Below, piece after piece: positions 1 through 11,373 of a DNA stretch of 64,000 nt. The stretch's first letter is position 1; every line of letters begins with the position of its first letter. The translations under genes and the position numbers were made by a program. The notes beneath the pieces are model-generated. The model ran no database searches and was not told the DNA's origin. It saw nothing but the letters and a program-made list of their open reading frames with translations. The DNA is from Pontederia crassipes. Lineage: Eukaryota; Streptophyta; Magnoliopsida; Commelinales; Pontederiaceae. The stretch is from positions 57,981,947-58,045,946 of the forward strand of contig CM060191.1 of NCBI GenBank assembly GCA_030549335.1. The letters are read 5' to 3'.

Positions 1-1547
1 AAGGTTTCTGTTGTGATTTGGAGGACTTAACAGTTAGCGAATATGGGCTTAATAGGTCATTTTATCGTAGAATTAGAGTCTCGGAGGTTAGCGAAGCTCT
101 TAAGAAAATGGAGAATGGTAAAGCCGTCGGACCGGATGGTATACTGATTGAAGTTTGGAAATGTTTAGGAGAAAAAGGTGTGTTGTGGTTATGTAAACTA
201 TTTAATGAGACTTTACGGTCGAAAAAGATGCCTGATGATTGGAGATTAAGTACATTAGTTCCTATTTACAAAAATAAAAGGGATATTCAGAATTGTGCAA
301 ATTATAGAGGGATTAAACTTAAGAGTCATACAATGAAATTATGGGAAAAAGTGATTGAGCATAGATTGAGAATGGAGACTAGTATTTCTGAGAGACAATT
401 TGGGTTCATGCCAGGAAGATTCACTACAGAGGCGATTTATTTACTAAGGGGGATGATGGAGAAGTATCGAAGTAGGAGAAGAGACTTACATATGGCTTTC
501 ATTGACTTACATATGGCTTTCAAGGGATGTACTTTGGAAAGCCTTGCAAAAGAAGAGGGTGAGTGTTGCTTACATTAAGGTAATACAAGATATGTACGAT
601 GGGGCTTGACTAGGGTTAGGACACCCGGAGGTGAGATAAATGAATTTCCTATAGGAATTGGCCTACATCAAGGATCAGCTTTAAGCTCGTATCTATTTAA
701 CTTAGTTATCGATGCTATAACCGAGAGTATCACAGAGGAGGTACCTAAGTGCATACTATTTGCGGATGATATAGTATTTTTAGCGGATTCAAGAGAAGAG
801 ATTAATACAAAATTGGAAATATAGAGAAATACGTTAGAGTCAAAGGGTTTTCGTTTAAGTAGGAATAAAACAGAATATATGCATAGCAATTTCACAAATA
901 AACAACTTAGAGACGATTTGGAAGTTAGGCTAGGGGAGGATATAATTCCTCAAGTGACAAAGTTTAAATATTTATGATCAATTATAAGACAAGATGGTGA
1001 GATTGATGACGATGTTAATCATAGAATTCAAGTTGGTTGGTGTAAGTGGAGGAAAGTCACTGGAGTTCTTTGTGATAGAAAAGTACTTAATAAAGTTAAA
1101 GGGAAATTCTATCGTACTGCTATAAGACCGGTAGTGTTATATGGTAGTGAATGTTGGGCTATGAAGGGACAACATGAACGTAAAGTGGGGGTAGCCGAAA
1201 TGAGGATGTTGAGATGGATGTGTGGTCATACAAGATTAGATAAGATTAGGAATGACCATATACATGAACGAGTCGGAGTGGCTCCTATTAGTGAGAAAAT
1301 GGTAGAGAATCGTTTGAAATGGTTTGGTCATGTTCAGAGAAGACCATTAGATGCGCAAGTAGATCAAATAATCTGGAGTCCGATTAAAAAAGGGAGAGGG
1401 AGGCCAAGGCGGACACTTGCGAACTAATAGAGCAAGATCTATTGGTGAATAATATACCGAAAGGTTTGGTTACTAATAGAGCGGAATGACGTCGTTTGAT
1501 CCATATAGCCGACCCCACCTAGTGGGATAAAGCTTTGTTGTTGTTGT
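1..1547 (+). mobile_element. RTE-clade non-LTR retrotransposon (LINE), 5'-truncated by window edge, decayed
   Basis: Reverse-transcriptase and C-terminal ORF fragments are followed by a short 3' region ending in a conserved block (GCCGACCCCACCTAGTGGG, about 1510-1528) and a (TTG)n tail at about 1533-1547. Tails of simple TTG-type repeats rather than poly-A are typical of plant RTE-like LINEs. The same terminal block recurs in four short insertions inside the PHD-homeodomain gene near 42-47 kb, so this element or a relative is the likely machinery donor. The 5' end lies outside the window, so only one boundary is visible. Confidence 0.85.
18..1427 (+). pseudogene. RTE LINE reverse transcriptase, frame-disrupted
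   Basis: Three separate open segments make up what was one ORF. Residues from about base 90 give the fingers/palm start (NGKAVGPDGI, VPIYKNK, CANYRGIKL, RQFGFMPGRFT). The segment at 606-824 carries the palm motif with the catalytic aspartates still present (LFADDIVFLAD). The segment at 1134-1427 is the C-terminal region typical of this clade (RWMCGHTRLDKIRN, RLKWFGHVQRR, GRGRPRRTL). In-frame stops and frame changes near 578, 824 and 977 separate the pieces, so the copy is not able to encode an intact enzyme. A 21-bp local tandem duplication (about 482-523) repeats the residues DLHMAFI where the family normally has one copy. The family is known to reverse transcribe its own RNA at a nicked target. 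Confidence 0.85.
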
Positions 1548-2276
1548 TGTATTTTTCTTTAACTTATATCTTTTGATCATATAGACATAATCAAGGCGTG
1601 TGGGACCACGGGTGGCTCCAAATCTGTAGTAATAGTCCTTTTAATCAGAAATCAATATGAATTGAGTTGGTTCAAATTATAGTCATAAAAGAGAACATGG
1701 TCACGGATGTCTGGAGTCAATATCAGATGTCCGATCCTTTTGTCTAAGTTTCATACTTCCGAAAATTGGGATCGGATGTCCGATATCTTTTGTTCATTGT
1801 TCGGATCAATTATTGTCAATCTGGACATTTTGGTTGGTTGGGATTTTGTCTAATCTTCATTTGATCAGAATTCAGTCTCAACCTTGTAGGGCATTGGAAT
1901 GTCCATCCTTGGTGGTCGGTTGTTCGATCTTCAATGTTTCAAAAGCATTTGTAGGTTCAAAGTTTTGGAGGTCCGGACCGAGGAGTCTAGTCGTCAGAAC
2001 TTTCTAGGGTTCATTAGAGTTGGGTTCGATTCAACTCTTCGGACGCCTTTTATCAACTAGAAATTCTTAGTTTGAATGTTGCCCTTCCATCGTCTTTCTT
2101 TCTCTGACCCGAAGAGTTTGGACAATCGATTCGAAAGTCCTGACGTCCAATCTTGAGGACTCGATGGTCCAACTCTTGGACATCTGGTCTTAGAGGTTCC
2201 AGACGTCCAGTCCGAGTTTCAGACATCCGGACATATTCAGACTACTTGCGGCTAAGAAGTTTTAGTGGTCGGTCGG
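1548..2276. other. Intergenic, no gene; LTR-like debris
   Basis: No convincing coding region. The stretch at 1690-2260 is unusually rich in short related words of the type GGATGTCCGA, GGACGTCC and GACATCCGGAC. Such words often occur in plant retrotransposon LTRs, but I could not assign boundaries or a family. Confidence 0.3.
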
Positions 2277-2484
2277 CCTAAAATCTCAATAGAGGTGCAT
2301 GTTATTGTGGTCCTTAAATTTTTAAATCAGTTTTTCGAAACCAATGATTCCCAACTTTAAAAAAATTATTCATCAAACAACCCAAAATCTCAATAGATGT
2401 GCATGTTATTGTGGTCCTTAAGTTTTTAAATCAGTTTTCCAAAACCAATGATTTCCGAGTTTAAAAAAATTATTCATCAAACAA
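2277..2484. repeat. Two-copy tandem duplication, period 104 bp
   Basis: Bases 2277-2380 are repeated at 2381-2484 with a few substitutions. Both copies contain AATCTCAATAGA and end in TTATTCATCAAACAAC. The copies differ at roughly one base in ten, so the duplication is not very recent. Confidence 0.85.
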
Positions 2485-2650
2485 CATGGTCAAAGGGCAT
2501 TTTTAAAACATTTAAATCATATAATCATCTCATAAGTTCACATACAAGTCTAATTCGCTCCTCACTCCATATCCATCTTATTAGTCACCATATAAAGAAC
2601 TCTTACAGCAAGTGCTTCAAAGTCATCAGGGCATCATAAGCAACGATCAA

Positions 2651-2690
2651 GTCTATTAACATGTCTCCTAAAAAAAAGTTTATTAACATG
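2651..2690. repeat. Micro-insertion with target-site duplication
   Basis: A 14-nt unit, TCTCCTAAAAAAAA (2664-2677), lies between two near-identical 13-mers, GTCTATTAACATG and GTTTATTAACATG (12 of 13 match). This looks like a target duplication around the extreme 3' end of an oligo-A-tailed retroelement. Confidence 0.5.
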
Positions 2691-2759
2691 ACGCAAACAA
2701 ATAGTTGACGCTCCAGACAAGTCACCAAAGGCACGTTTCTTTAAATATCAAACTATTAA

Positions 2760-2796
2760 GATTATAAAATTCCTTTAAAAAAAAGATTTTAAAATT
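2760..2796. repeat. Micro-insertion with target-site duplication
   Basis: CCTTTAAAAAAAA (2772-2784) sits between GATTATAAAATT and GATTTTAAAATT (11 of 12 match). It has the same architecture as the unit 100 bp upstream. The AT-rich flanks make a chance match more likely here than at the other sites. Confidence 0.4.
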
Positions 2797-2819
2797 AAAG
2801 ATGCTACTCTTCCTAAATA

Positions 2820-3310
2820 CTTAAGCTTCTATCTAAGAGTTGGAGGACCTGAGTTCAAACCCAAATGGAGTTCGTATTAAAAGGTATTTTCCTCCATCAG
2901 TTGACCATGTGGTGGGTTGCTTTCCTATAGGCTTAAGCTTAGGAAAACTGATAGCACATCTAATTTACATGGTATTAGAGCTAGAGATAATGAGTTTAAA
3001 ACTCATATGCTAGTAATAAGAAATATTTTCTTCTTTAGTTGTTCATATTTGCTTTTTCTAAAGACTTAAACTTTTGGAAAAAATGGTAACACATCTAATT
3101 TTACATGGTATCCGAGAAGGGTTGGAGGTTCTGAATTCAAATTCCAATGGAGCTCGTATTAAAGAGTATTTTCCTCCCTTAGTTGACCACTTAGTAGGTT
3201 GGATTAGTCTAAAAGTTATGAGCAGTTCGCATGCGAGAAGGAGTGTTAAGATTATAAATATAATGATATTGCTCTTTCTATAGGCTTAAACTTTTAGAAA
3301 GACTAGTACA
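2820..3310 (+). repeat. Degenerate repeat with retroelement primer-binding-site-like motifs
   Basis: A repeated module occurs about three times. It reads roughly as a CTTAAGCTT-type word, then ACACATCTAAT, then ACATGGTATTAGAGC or ACATGGTATCCGAG, then a GTTGGAGG..CTGA.TTCAAA block. TGGTATCAGAGC is the usual primer-binding site complementary to initiator tRNA-Met in plant LTR elements. I therefore read this as remnants of small LTR elements (TRIM-like), but no clean LTR pair is visible. Confidence 0.3.
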
Positions 3311-4214
3311 CATCTAAACTTCCAAAGCCGAAAAGTCCAGCAAGCTTATGGGTTTCTAATCATTCTTATAAGTTGTACAAAAGCATAGTATGGGGCAAGC
3401 AAATGACTGAACATAAATAAGCCACAAATCATGCATTTAATTAAGTCGAAAAGTTGATAAAAGAATGTTTAACTCTTTTTTTTTTCTACCATACACAATG
3501 TCATCAATCTCAATTATAAAGCATCAATCTTGGGGCCAAAATAAAGTCATATATCCTCAAGAGCAAACCCCATGACCTAGATTCCATTATACACAGTTCT
3601 GTCGAATTTTCGATTTCTTTCATTGTTCTTTCACTCCTACTCGTTCCTCCTTCCTTCTTCCTCCTTTTCACTTCTTCCATGTTCAACCACTTCCCTTTTG
3701 TCTTCCAGAGTGTCCCATAACATGGAAGCACTAACACCAAGAAAAAGAGGACAATAAGATAATTGTCAAAGAAAAAGAGGAGAAAGGTGAAGGAGATGGG
3801 ATTAAATAGGGAGAAAGGGGGATTGGTACCCTTTCACCTATGATTATTAATATGAAAAAATCCCAGAGTTCATGTGGTTTAATTTCAAATTTGGAAGAAA
3901 AATTATCAAAGTTCGCACCCTTTCTTTCCTGCGGTAGAATTTGCCGATGACTTAACTTTCCAAGTTCGAACGTCCGAAAGTGACACCAACAATCTTCTCT
4001 TTTCTCCTTGAAATTCTGAGGTGTTAAAATACATGTTTAATCTTTTTATCCTTCAGAACTTTATAAATGAAAACCCTATTTTCATGCTACTCAGGTTATT
4101 CCCTAAAGACCCCCTGTATAGTTTGACATAACATTTCACAATATGTGCGTTCTAATTTCTTAAATTTGTAATTGGTGATGTGTTAGAAGTCTATTCTATT
4201 GTAACTGATACAAG
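3311..4214. other. Intergenic / upstream of DUF760 exons, no gene seen
   Basis: AT-rich sequence with short open frames but no recognisable coding segment. The missing 5' exon or exons of the DUF760 gene were looked for here and not found. Confidence 0.4.
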
Positions 4215-6915
4215 ACATAGAGCCTTTGGATGTGGCCGTTATTCAAAAGGATGTTCCAGCTAATACGGTGGACGCGATGAAAAGAACTGTATCAGGCATG
4301 TTGGGGCTGCTTCCATCTGACCAGTTTCTTGTCCTAGTGGAAGCTTTCTGGGAACCACTTTTCAAGTTATTTGTTTCATCAGTGAAGACAGGGTATGTTC
4401 ATCTATTCAAGATGTCACATTTAATTGTTCAATGCATTCTTCTATAACAAAATTCGCAAATAATATACTCTTTTTGATGTTGATATACAAAAATGCACAA
4501 AAAAATTTGAATCTGTTAAGAAGCTAAGGATTTCTTGCTAGAAAAAAGATCCAATTGAGCAGTTAGAGTACTGCCCCCTATAAAAAGGCTGTTGAAGGTC
4601 TAGTAAAGTGGTTCTTCTCACAGAAATAACTGACAAAGTGCATATAGTTTCCTTGCTTTCTTCTAAAAGAAGTTATCCTGTTTTTGGTTTCTGATACAGC
4701 CGGTTATTTCATGAAATAAAACCTAATTATAAGGTACTGTTGCAGTCGTATGGTCAGATATCATGTGCTCATAAATTTCACCGTTGTTAGGATCCTTGGT
4801 AGCTGTATCAAGATATTTTGAAGTCCTGCACAAGGTATTATGCTTTCTTGTTGATTTAACTTGAACCATTTGGAATAGAACTCAACTCCCAAACAGATGC
4901 CTTCTGTATATATGATAGATATATTGGTATCATAACCTATCAATATCTCAACCTATCTTGGCTTTCATTCTCTCCCTCTCCCTCTCCACATCTCTACTTT
5001 AGCCTTTGTTGTTTATTTGTCTTTGGAGAATCCTGGACGTCACATTTTCAAATCTTTTATCGCAGGTATACTTTGTGCAATGCTGAATATAGGCTTTGCC
5101 TTGAAAGAAATTTAGATACCCTTGAAAATACTGAAAGGAGAAAGCAAGATACTTTAGAAGATTTTAGCCATGAAATGTTGATCGATTGGTCTGCCAAAAT
5201 GTTAAATTTCCCTGAGAGAAGCGGTGCCCCATGCAATGATGGAAAAAATGAAGATGATATTTCTTGTGATAATATGAACTTTGAAGGTCTTGGAGACATC
5301 ACGCCTGCGGCAAGCCAATATATATGTTATATTCAATCTCGACTGAATTCTGTGCAAAAAGTACATATTTCCTTCCTCAAACAAAATATAAGATAGCATT
5401 CTTCCAAATTAGTTCCTCATTATTGAGTTGTGTTAGTTGGTAGAAACCATGTAGTTATTATATATCTTTCGAGACTTCTATTTTTGTGTGTTTCCGCTAT
5501 AAATTAGTTATAGTGTCTCTTCAAATGTATTTTACTAATACCTCCTTTGAAAAAAGTCTTTTTTAAATTGCATGCCTCTGGCTAATCATACAGGTTTCTT
5601 TTGAAGTGATCACTTTGTGTAGGTTCTCAAGACTCCGGGCACCTATTTTCCTTTCCATCCATGATTGTGAAGTTTTTGTTCATCAAGCTCTACTTTTAGG
5701 GCCACTTAATTTTCACACGTTTTTGTTCTTTGATAGGTTTATGGCTAAAGAACTTTTTATTCCTTTTTTGTTGCATTGTTTTTTATTTGCCCTAATTAAC
5801 AGCTTTGTTCTTATTCATTATCCACATGCCGGAGGCTCACTTCAAGTCTAAACTGACAGGAGCTGCATGAAATCAAAAAGAAATATTCTGCTTCGCACAT
5901 GAAACAGTTAGTAGGAGAGGAGAAGAATGACTTGTTGGATTACCTTAGATCACTGCAACCAGAGAAGGTTAGCCTAAAACTTTGGTTGTTTGGTATGTTT
6001 TGCTGACTTTAATTTTCAAAAAAAATTTGCTTCTTTATTCTCGTGCCTTCCTTTTTGTCAATGTTAGTGTACCAGTCAGGTTTGCTAATCCAAAGCAGCT
6101 GACTTTCAGGATTTTATGGATTTATATTTTAGTACCTACTTTCTCAAGTCTCAACTAAGCATGCATTTTATCAGACCAGACAATATCCCCTTTTTTGACC
6201 TAATTTTGACAATTAAGAATAGCATTTCTACTTATTTGCATTAAGTTGAAATATATATATATATATATATATAAGATAGATTAACACATATTTTGTAACA
6301 TTTTCTTTTCTGGCTTGTGTTGTCACATTTGCCGTCAACACTTCTAGTATTACCTAGGTAACTTGCTGTCGGAGTTTGAAAATACAACTGGCTCCTTGAG
6401 TTAATTTCAGTCTGTTTGATGACTATTTAGACTATGGAAAGACTTAGCAGGTGGAATGTTTCTTTTCTAGCAGTTAACAGTTTTCTTGTTTAGGTTGCTG
6501 AACTTTCAGAACCAACTTGTCCTTGTGTGGAAGAAGCCATTTACTCTGTTGCACGTGGTCTGTGTGTGACTCTTTCACCAAAGATGCATTCAAACCCCCC
6601 TCAGTCAGACAATGGTATGGGTGGAACCTTAAGCATAGGAGAAGACTGTACTGAGCTACCCGAGAATACTTCCATACAATTTCAGCCCCTTATATCTGTT
6701 CCCCGGGATTACCTTGCACGCTTATTGTTCTGGTATCATTGAGTTATGTTTTCATTTTCAGTATTTGGTATTCTTCTACTGATAGATACTTTGTACCTTA
6801 ATTTCTGATGTTGTTTAGGTGCATGCTACTTGGTCACCATATCAGAAGCCTCGAGTACCGACTAGAGATGGTACAACTTCTAACCATCACCAGGGAGACA
6901 GACAGTATAGCATAG
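4215..6915 (+). CDS. DUF760-family protein gene, five 3' exons; first exon not found
   Basis: Five exons join in frame with GT-AG introns: 4215-4392, 5066-5360, 5860-5967, 6494-6732 and 6819-6915 (stop TAG 6913-6915). They give about 305 residues. Exon 1 seen here carries the DUF760 signature MKRTVSGMLGLLPSDQF followed by LVEAFWEPLFKLFVSS, and it runs across the first splice into KTGYTLCNAEYRLCLERNL. A second copy of the repeat-like module ends the protein (VPRDYLARLLFW joined to CMLLGHHIRSLEYRLE). Plant members (for example the UV-B-induced At3g17800 group) are mostly predicted to be plastid-targeted and their biochemical role is unknown. The usual N-terminal exon with a transit peptide is not visible: the first exon begins two bases into a codon after an AG acceptor. 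The gene may have a distant first exon or be 5'-truncated. All five visible exons are free of stops and frameshifts, which argues for selection until recently. Confidence 0.75.
6249..6273. repeat. (AT)n microsatellite in DUF760 intron
   Basis: About twelve AT dinucleotides in the intron between exons ending at 5967 and starting at 6494. Confidence 0.9.
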
Positions 6916-7317
6916 TGCAATTGGGTTGCCGGGAAACGACATCTTGCTTGATTGAAGTGTTTTGCCACAAATGGGCACTTCTCTTCTAAGATAAGTCAGG
7001 AAAACAGAAAAGTGAGATCCATTGATAATTATCCACCAAAGATAAATGCTTCTCAACAATATCTAGTCATTCTGAATGCATCGAGACTGAGCACTGCAAC
7101 ATGTGGCCCCTCTAGGGACAAATTATGCAGAGAGAAGCTTTGCTCAAAGTTAAAGCTCTTCGTCTAGTAAGTCAAGGGAATTGTAAATTCATGGTTTTCT
7201 TGTTTTGTTTAATCAAGATGGTGCTTGCCTTGTATATGGTTTCTGTCAGTAGTTCTATGGGGTGATGTAATCAATGAATGAGTTCTTAAGGTGTTTTGTA
7301 GCATCAAATAGAGTATA
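6916..7317 (+). other. Probable DUF760 3' untranslated region
   Basis: Sequence downstream of the TAG stop has no splice-compatible coding continuation. Its open frame at 6952-7167 has no recognisable domain. It is most simply the 3' UTR; the cleavage site cannot be fixed. Confidence 0.4.
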
Positions 7318-7362
7318 GAAGTGATCTAATATTGTTTCAAAAAAAAAGAAGTGATCTAATAT
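7318..7362. repeat. Micro-insertion with perfect 15-bp target-site duplication
   Basis: The 15-mer GAAGTGATCTAATAT occurs at 7318-7332 and again, identically, at 7348-7362. Between them is only TGTTTCAAAAAAAAA (7333-7347). A perfect 15-bp flanking duplication around an oligo-A-ended unit is the signature of target-primed retrotransposition, here with almost complete 5' truncation. Confidence 0.75.
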
Positions 7363-8626
7363 AAAGCTTGCTGTGTTATAAGATATTCTTTACATAGAGC
7401 AAACACGCCTAACAAATCTGTCTTGTATAAATCTCCATGTCCTTTAGCTCTGTTGATATGTTTGTTTTGCATCTATTTTAAGCTGCTTGGATGTCTTCTA
7501 ATTATCTTTTGAAGCACGCATGTTCCCATGTTATCAATCATATTTGGGCTGTTTGGTTCTGAGCTCCATTGTTCTTGGAAGTTTGGATGTTTATGTTGAC
7601 CGCGGCTGATGTTGAAGTTGCATTTGTTTTATGAAATATCAGGGGAAGTGAAAATTTCAATCAAGCATGGGAACTAGAAATATCTTGCACATTGTTTCCT
7701 TTTTTTTTTCCTTTTGTTCGGTACACGCTTAATATATTTACCTCTTTAAATATGTTATCATCTAATGCAATAGATCTCGGACAAGGTCAAGATGGATAAG
7801 CATGATCAATTGAGTTGCCAATTGTTGCCAACTTCTTCGGAGAAGTCATGTCCTTTTCCTGCATTATATGTTCCAGATAGCGAGATCATACTGTTGGATT
7901 CCGGTCGGTGATCGATGCCCAACCAGTTAATGTGTTAGTTTGCACTTATATACCTGAACTGAATTGATTGCTTGGATTGCATTTCGATTTGTCTGTTTCA
8001 TAATCATAGCTGGATGAAGAGCTAATGAGATAAAAATATTCAAATGTTTTGCTGCAAAACTTGAATTTAGTCGTTAAACTTTCACATGCATGCTGTAGAC
8101 ATTTGTAAAATCTTTCTTTAGGTTCCAGGTCTTGTGACTCATTCCCTTTTAACTTTCACTCCTTTCTTGGTACATAATAAAGAATTCATGCACACTCACA
8201 AATGAATTATGCATTCATGCAATGTCTATTGTGTTCTTTTGATCATAACAGCTAATAACCTTACTATCTTCAATATTTTTTTAGAAAAGAAGTGATCAAC
8301 TACTCATATTTATATCTCAACTCGAAGCTCATGTGGTGGTTTAGCTTTGTCTAGCAGGACAGGTACATCCATTAATCAAACATCATTTCTCTCTCGCACT
8401 TGAAAAGTGACACATCATTGAACACAATCACATGGATATCTCCACATGAGAAAAAAAATAAAAAAAACATTAATCCTAATGTCACGTCATTAACATGTAT
8501 GTGACCTTATCAACGGCTGTCGGTGGCTAAAAAACATTAATCTATCATCACCAGCATGATCACATACCCGTCAACAAACCAAACCATGCATCTGCCAAGT
8601 ATTTGGAACTATCACACTCGCCTTAA
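7363..8626. other. Intergenic between convergent DUF760 and GH3 genes
   Basis: No coding region recognised on either strand. AT-rich, without long repeats. The two flanking genes converge on this interval, so it should hold both 3' ends. Confidence 0.4.
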
Positions 8627-11090
8627 CTACTTATTGGGGGCCCATTTGGGGCAGGCCGGGCTGAAGTGGGTCGACAGCACCCGCGAGTCCATCAACTCAA
8701 TTATTGGCGCGAAGGTGACGCAGCGCGGCACCTTGTACTGGTTGATGGACGCGCCCCGGGCGATGGCGTAGTCCATGAGCTCCTCGAACGTGCCCCCCTT
8801 CACCACCCTTATCTCCAGCGGCCCTATGGAGCCGTCGGACGCCCGGCTCTGACGGTACACCGTGTTCAAGGCCTCCTCCATCTCGAGGCAGCACCGATCG
8901 AGCACGTCCTTCTCCGGCCGTCGGCCCCCCTCCTTCACCAGCAGCTCCCAATAGATCACGTAGTGCCCCGGGATGGCGCTCGTGTCGGCCTGGCTGGTGT
9001 ACTCCACCACCGTCGCGCTGTAGGGCTTCAGCAGCTCGGACGCCCGCTCGACCGCACGCTGGAGCTCGGCCTCGTCGGTCTTGTCCGACTCGATGCTGAG
9101 GAGGACGTTCTTGCGCCGCACGAACCGGAACCGGGGCGCGGCGTTGTGGAACCCCACGACCCGGAGGATGTCGCCGACACGGTACCTGTACAGTCCCGCG
9201 TACGTGGTGATAACCAGCTCGTACTCCTTCCCCTCCTGGACGTCGGCGAGGTCCACGAGCTGCGGCTGCTGCCCGCCGTCTCCGACGGCGGTCGAGTTCT
9301 CGTATGGGAGGAACTCGAAGTAGGCCATGTTGGGCATTATGGTGTAGGAGACTTCGCTGGGCTCGCACATCGGGCGGAGGTTGAGCCCGAAGTAGCATTC
9401 GGACGAGGCGTACATGGTGCAGGCCATGGGGAGGCCCCCGCTGTAGTACTCGAGCGTGGGGATGTACTGGGCCATGGTTCCCGTGACGATCACATCCAGG
9501 TACTTGGTGTTAGGCCAGATCCTCGTGATGATGCCGGCCCACTCACCTTTCGAGCACTCCGACTGGATGAACTCGGCGAGATCGGCGTCCGGTCTCAGGA
9601 GCTCGGCGACGGCTTCACGGATGGAAGGGTCGACGATTCTCGGGCTGAGGGAGCCGGTTGCAATGTCATGGGCGAGCTGCTCCCAGTGGAGCTGCAGGAA
9701 ACGGATGGCCCGAAGGAGGCCGGAGGCGAAGACGGCGCCGACGCGGAGGACGTCGTGCCGGCTGAGTAGGCCGCAGAGCATCTGGGAGTACATGCTCTGG
9801 AAGGCGTCAGCACAAAGGATGGCGGCCGTCGGGCTTGTGTAGACGTTGTAAGGGTCGTAGGGGCGGTAGCGGAAGTGGTCGGACTTGTAGTAGCTTGTGA
9901 GGACTGGGCGCGCCGGGAGGCCGCCGGGAGTCTTGGACTCGGATTTGATGAAGAGGAAGTAGAGGGCCTTGCCTTTGTCCAATCCAGGAACGTGTCTTCA
10001 TATATATGTCAACGTTGTAAAAATTGCAGACAATTGTTCAATCGAAATATAAAATAAACAACAATAAAAACATATATGTAATTATGAAATATGAATGGTT
10101 ATCCTCTTCTTTTCTTTTTCTTTTTCTTTTTCTTTTTCTTTTTCTTTTTTTGGTCTAATATGTCACTAGGTCAACTTAGCTACGCATATAGCAGGCTGAA
10201 AAATAACTTTAATATGTAGTAGTTGAAACTTATTATGAGTTATGACATCATAAACATACATGTAGGCATAGGTTAACTATTTGATCCTATAAGTAGCACT
10301 ACTAAAGTATATATTAGAGATCCTGTAACTAGCTCTACTAATGTATATGCTAATCATAAAAAAACATATACTTCATGAAAGATGACCAACTTTTTCTTCA
10401 CTCTTTGGCAACAACACAATTAAATTAAGATCTTGATAACCTGCATGCTTAGCGGTTGGGTTACAAAAGCTAACTGCACCTATAATATTATTTATATCAG
10501 GCTAATAGTCTTTAGAAAAAAAAAATCAAATATAGAGCTCACAAGTTCATAACAGGAATGAGAAGACTGTATAGAAGTTGACGCCGGTCAAGCTCTTCTC
10601 GTATAGTAGGCATCAGTTTCCTTTCGCCGGCCGACGTCCCGGAGCTACATGCATATATACAGAATTAATCGTGAGCGCACTAAATTATATTTTGCTTCAA
10701 AATATACATCAAACATGCACGCAAAGTAATAGAATTATATGCACACCTGGTCAAGAACTCCGAGATCGGATGCGCCGAGAGTATGGCGGATTGATCGCCG
10801 TTCGCGATCCTCTGGATGTCCGGCTGCAGGTCCTCGTACGTCACCATGGGGACCTTCGCCTTGAACGCGCCCCTGTCTGTGGCGCCTGCGAGGCCGTACC
10901 TCCGCAGGTACTCCGTCCCCGCGTTGCGGCTCAGGATCTCCCGCAGCACCTTCTCCTGGACGCGGTCGCAGTTCGCGGTCATCTCCTCGATGAACCCGAG
11001 CTTCTCGGCGTCCCTCTCGGAGACCGGAGGCGCCGGGTCCAGTCCCAGCCTCATCATCGAGTTCCCGGCCATCCTCGACACGGCAGCCAT
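8627..11090 (-). CDS. GH3: GH3 acyl-acid amido synthetase (probable IAA-amido synthetase)
   Basis: Three exons on the - strand, 10747-11090, 10543-10644 and 8627-9995, splice in frame (GT-AG, phase 2 twice) to a complete 604-residue protein, the usual GH3 length. All three adenylation motifs are intact: SSGTSAGE at 115-122 (nucleotide/phosphate loop, its first codon split by intron 1), YASSE at 344-348 and YRVGD at 420-424. Family knowledge: GH3 enzymes adenylate a carboxylic hormone and conjugate it to an amino acid. Group II members act on indole-3-acetic acid and thereby remove active auxin in the cytosol. Conserved stretches around [14 protein letters not shown] and YFEFLPYE resemble group II, but substrate choice is inferred. 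Start: the ATG at 11090 is the first ATG of the long open exon and follows a TATA box by about 75 bp. The coding exons are strongly GC-rich, unlike the AT-rich introns and flanks. This is typical of commelinid monocot genes. No damage is seen. Confidence 0.95.
10109..10150. repeat. (CTTTTT)n microsatellite in GH3 intron 2
   Basis: About six CTTTTT hexamers between exon 3 (ends 9995) and exon 2 (starts 10543). On the gene strand this is an A/G-rich run, so it is not a splice-site polypyrimidine tract. Confidence 0.85.
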
Positions 11091-11162
11091 CTTTTTACTG
11101 GCGCTTTTCTCCTCAGGATATGGAATGGATTGGTTGGGGAGGGGACGAGAGGGTTAGGGTTT

Positions 11163-11170
11163 ATTTATAG
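11163..11170 (-). promoter_or_regulatory. TATA box of the GH3 gene
   Basis: On the - strand the sequence reads CTATAAATA, 73-80 bp upstream of the GH3 start codon. Usual plant spacing would put transcription start near 11130-11140, giving a leader of about 45 bp. Confidence 0.7.
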
Positions 11171-11249
11171 GGGGGGGGGACGATGGTTAATGCATGCACG
11201 TAGCTACAGACGTTTTGGGTGAGCGGGAAGGGGACAAGGGCGGGGCCCA

Positions 11250-11264
11250 ACGTCGTCACGACGT
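11250..11264. promoter_or_regulatory. ACGT palindrome, candidate bZIP site, GH3 promoter
   Basis: A perfect 7+1+7 palindrome, ACGTCGT-C-ACGACGT, with two ACGT cores and an embedded TGACG word. It ends only 8 bp from the auxin-response palindrome. bZIP factors binding ACGT-core elements are known to cooperate with ARF factors at GH3 promoters in other plants. Binding here is inferred. Confidence 0.5.
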
Positions 11265-11272
11265 GCCTATGG

Positions 11273-11301
11273 GTCCGACAGATGGGTCCCACCTGTCGGA
11301 C
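11273..11301. promoter_or_regulatory. Palindromic pair of auxin-response half sites (CCGACA-N13-TGTCGG)
   Basis: Arms GTCCGACAG (11273-11281) and CTGTCGGAC (11293-11301) are perfect inverted repeats around an 11-nt centre. Each contains TGTCGG, the high-affinity ARF half site, so the two half sites point away from each other with 13 bp between them. They lie about 185-210 bp upstream of the GH3 start. Early auxin induction of GH3 genes through paired AuxREs is well established. Confidence 0.65.
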
Positions 11302-11373
11302 ACGTAGGCAAAGATCTTGGTTTCCTTTTTTGTTGCTTTCTTCTTCTCGCTCGAGGGGCGGGCCGGAGACTCT

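Noticed and set aside
6005-6040. Possible micro-insertion TTTTCAAAAAAAA in a DUF760 intron
   Set aside because: Flanking words match only loosely; chance is likely.
8666-9769. Long + strand open frame (367 codons) opposite GH3 exon 3
   Set aside because: It is a shadow of the GC-rich GH3 coding strand. Its translation has no domain and codon bias explains the openness.
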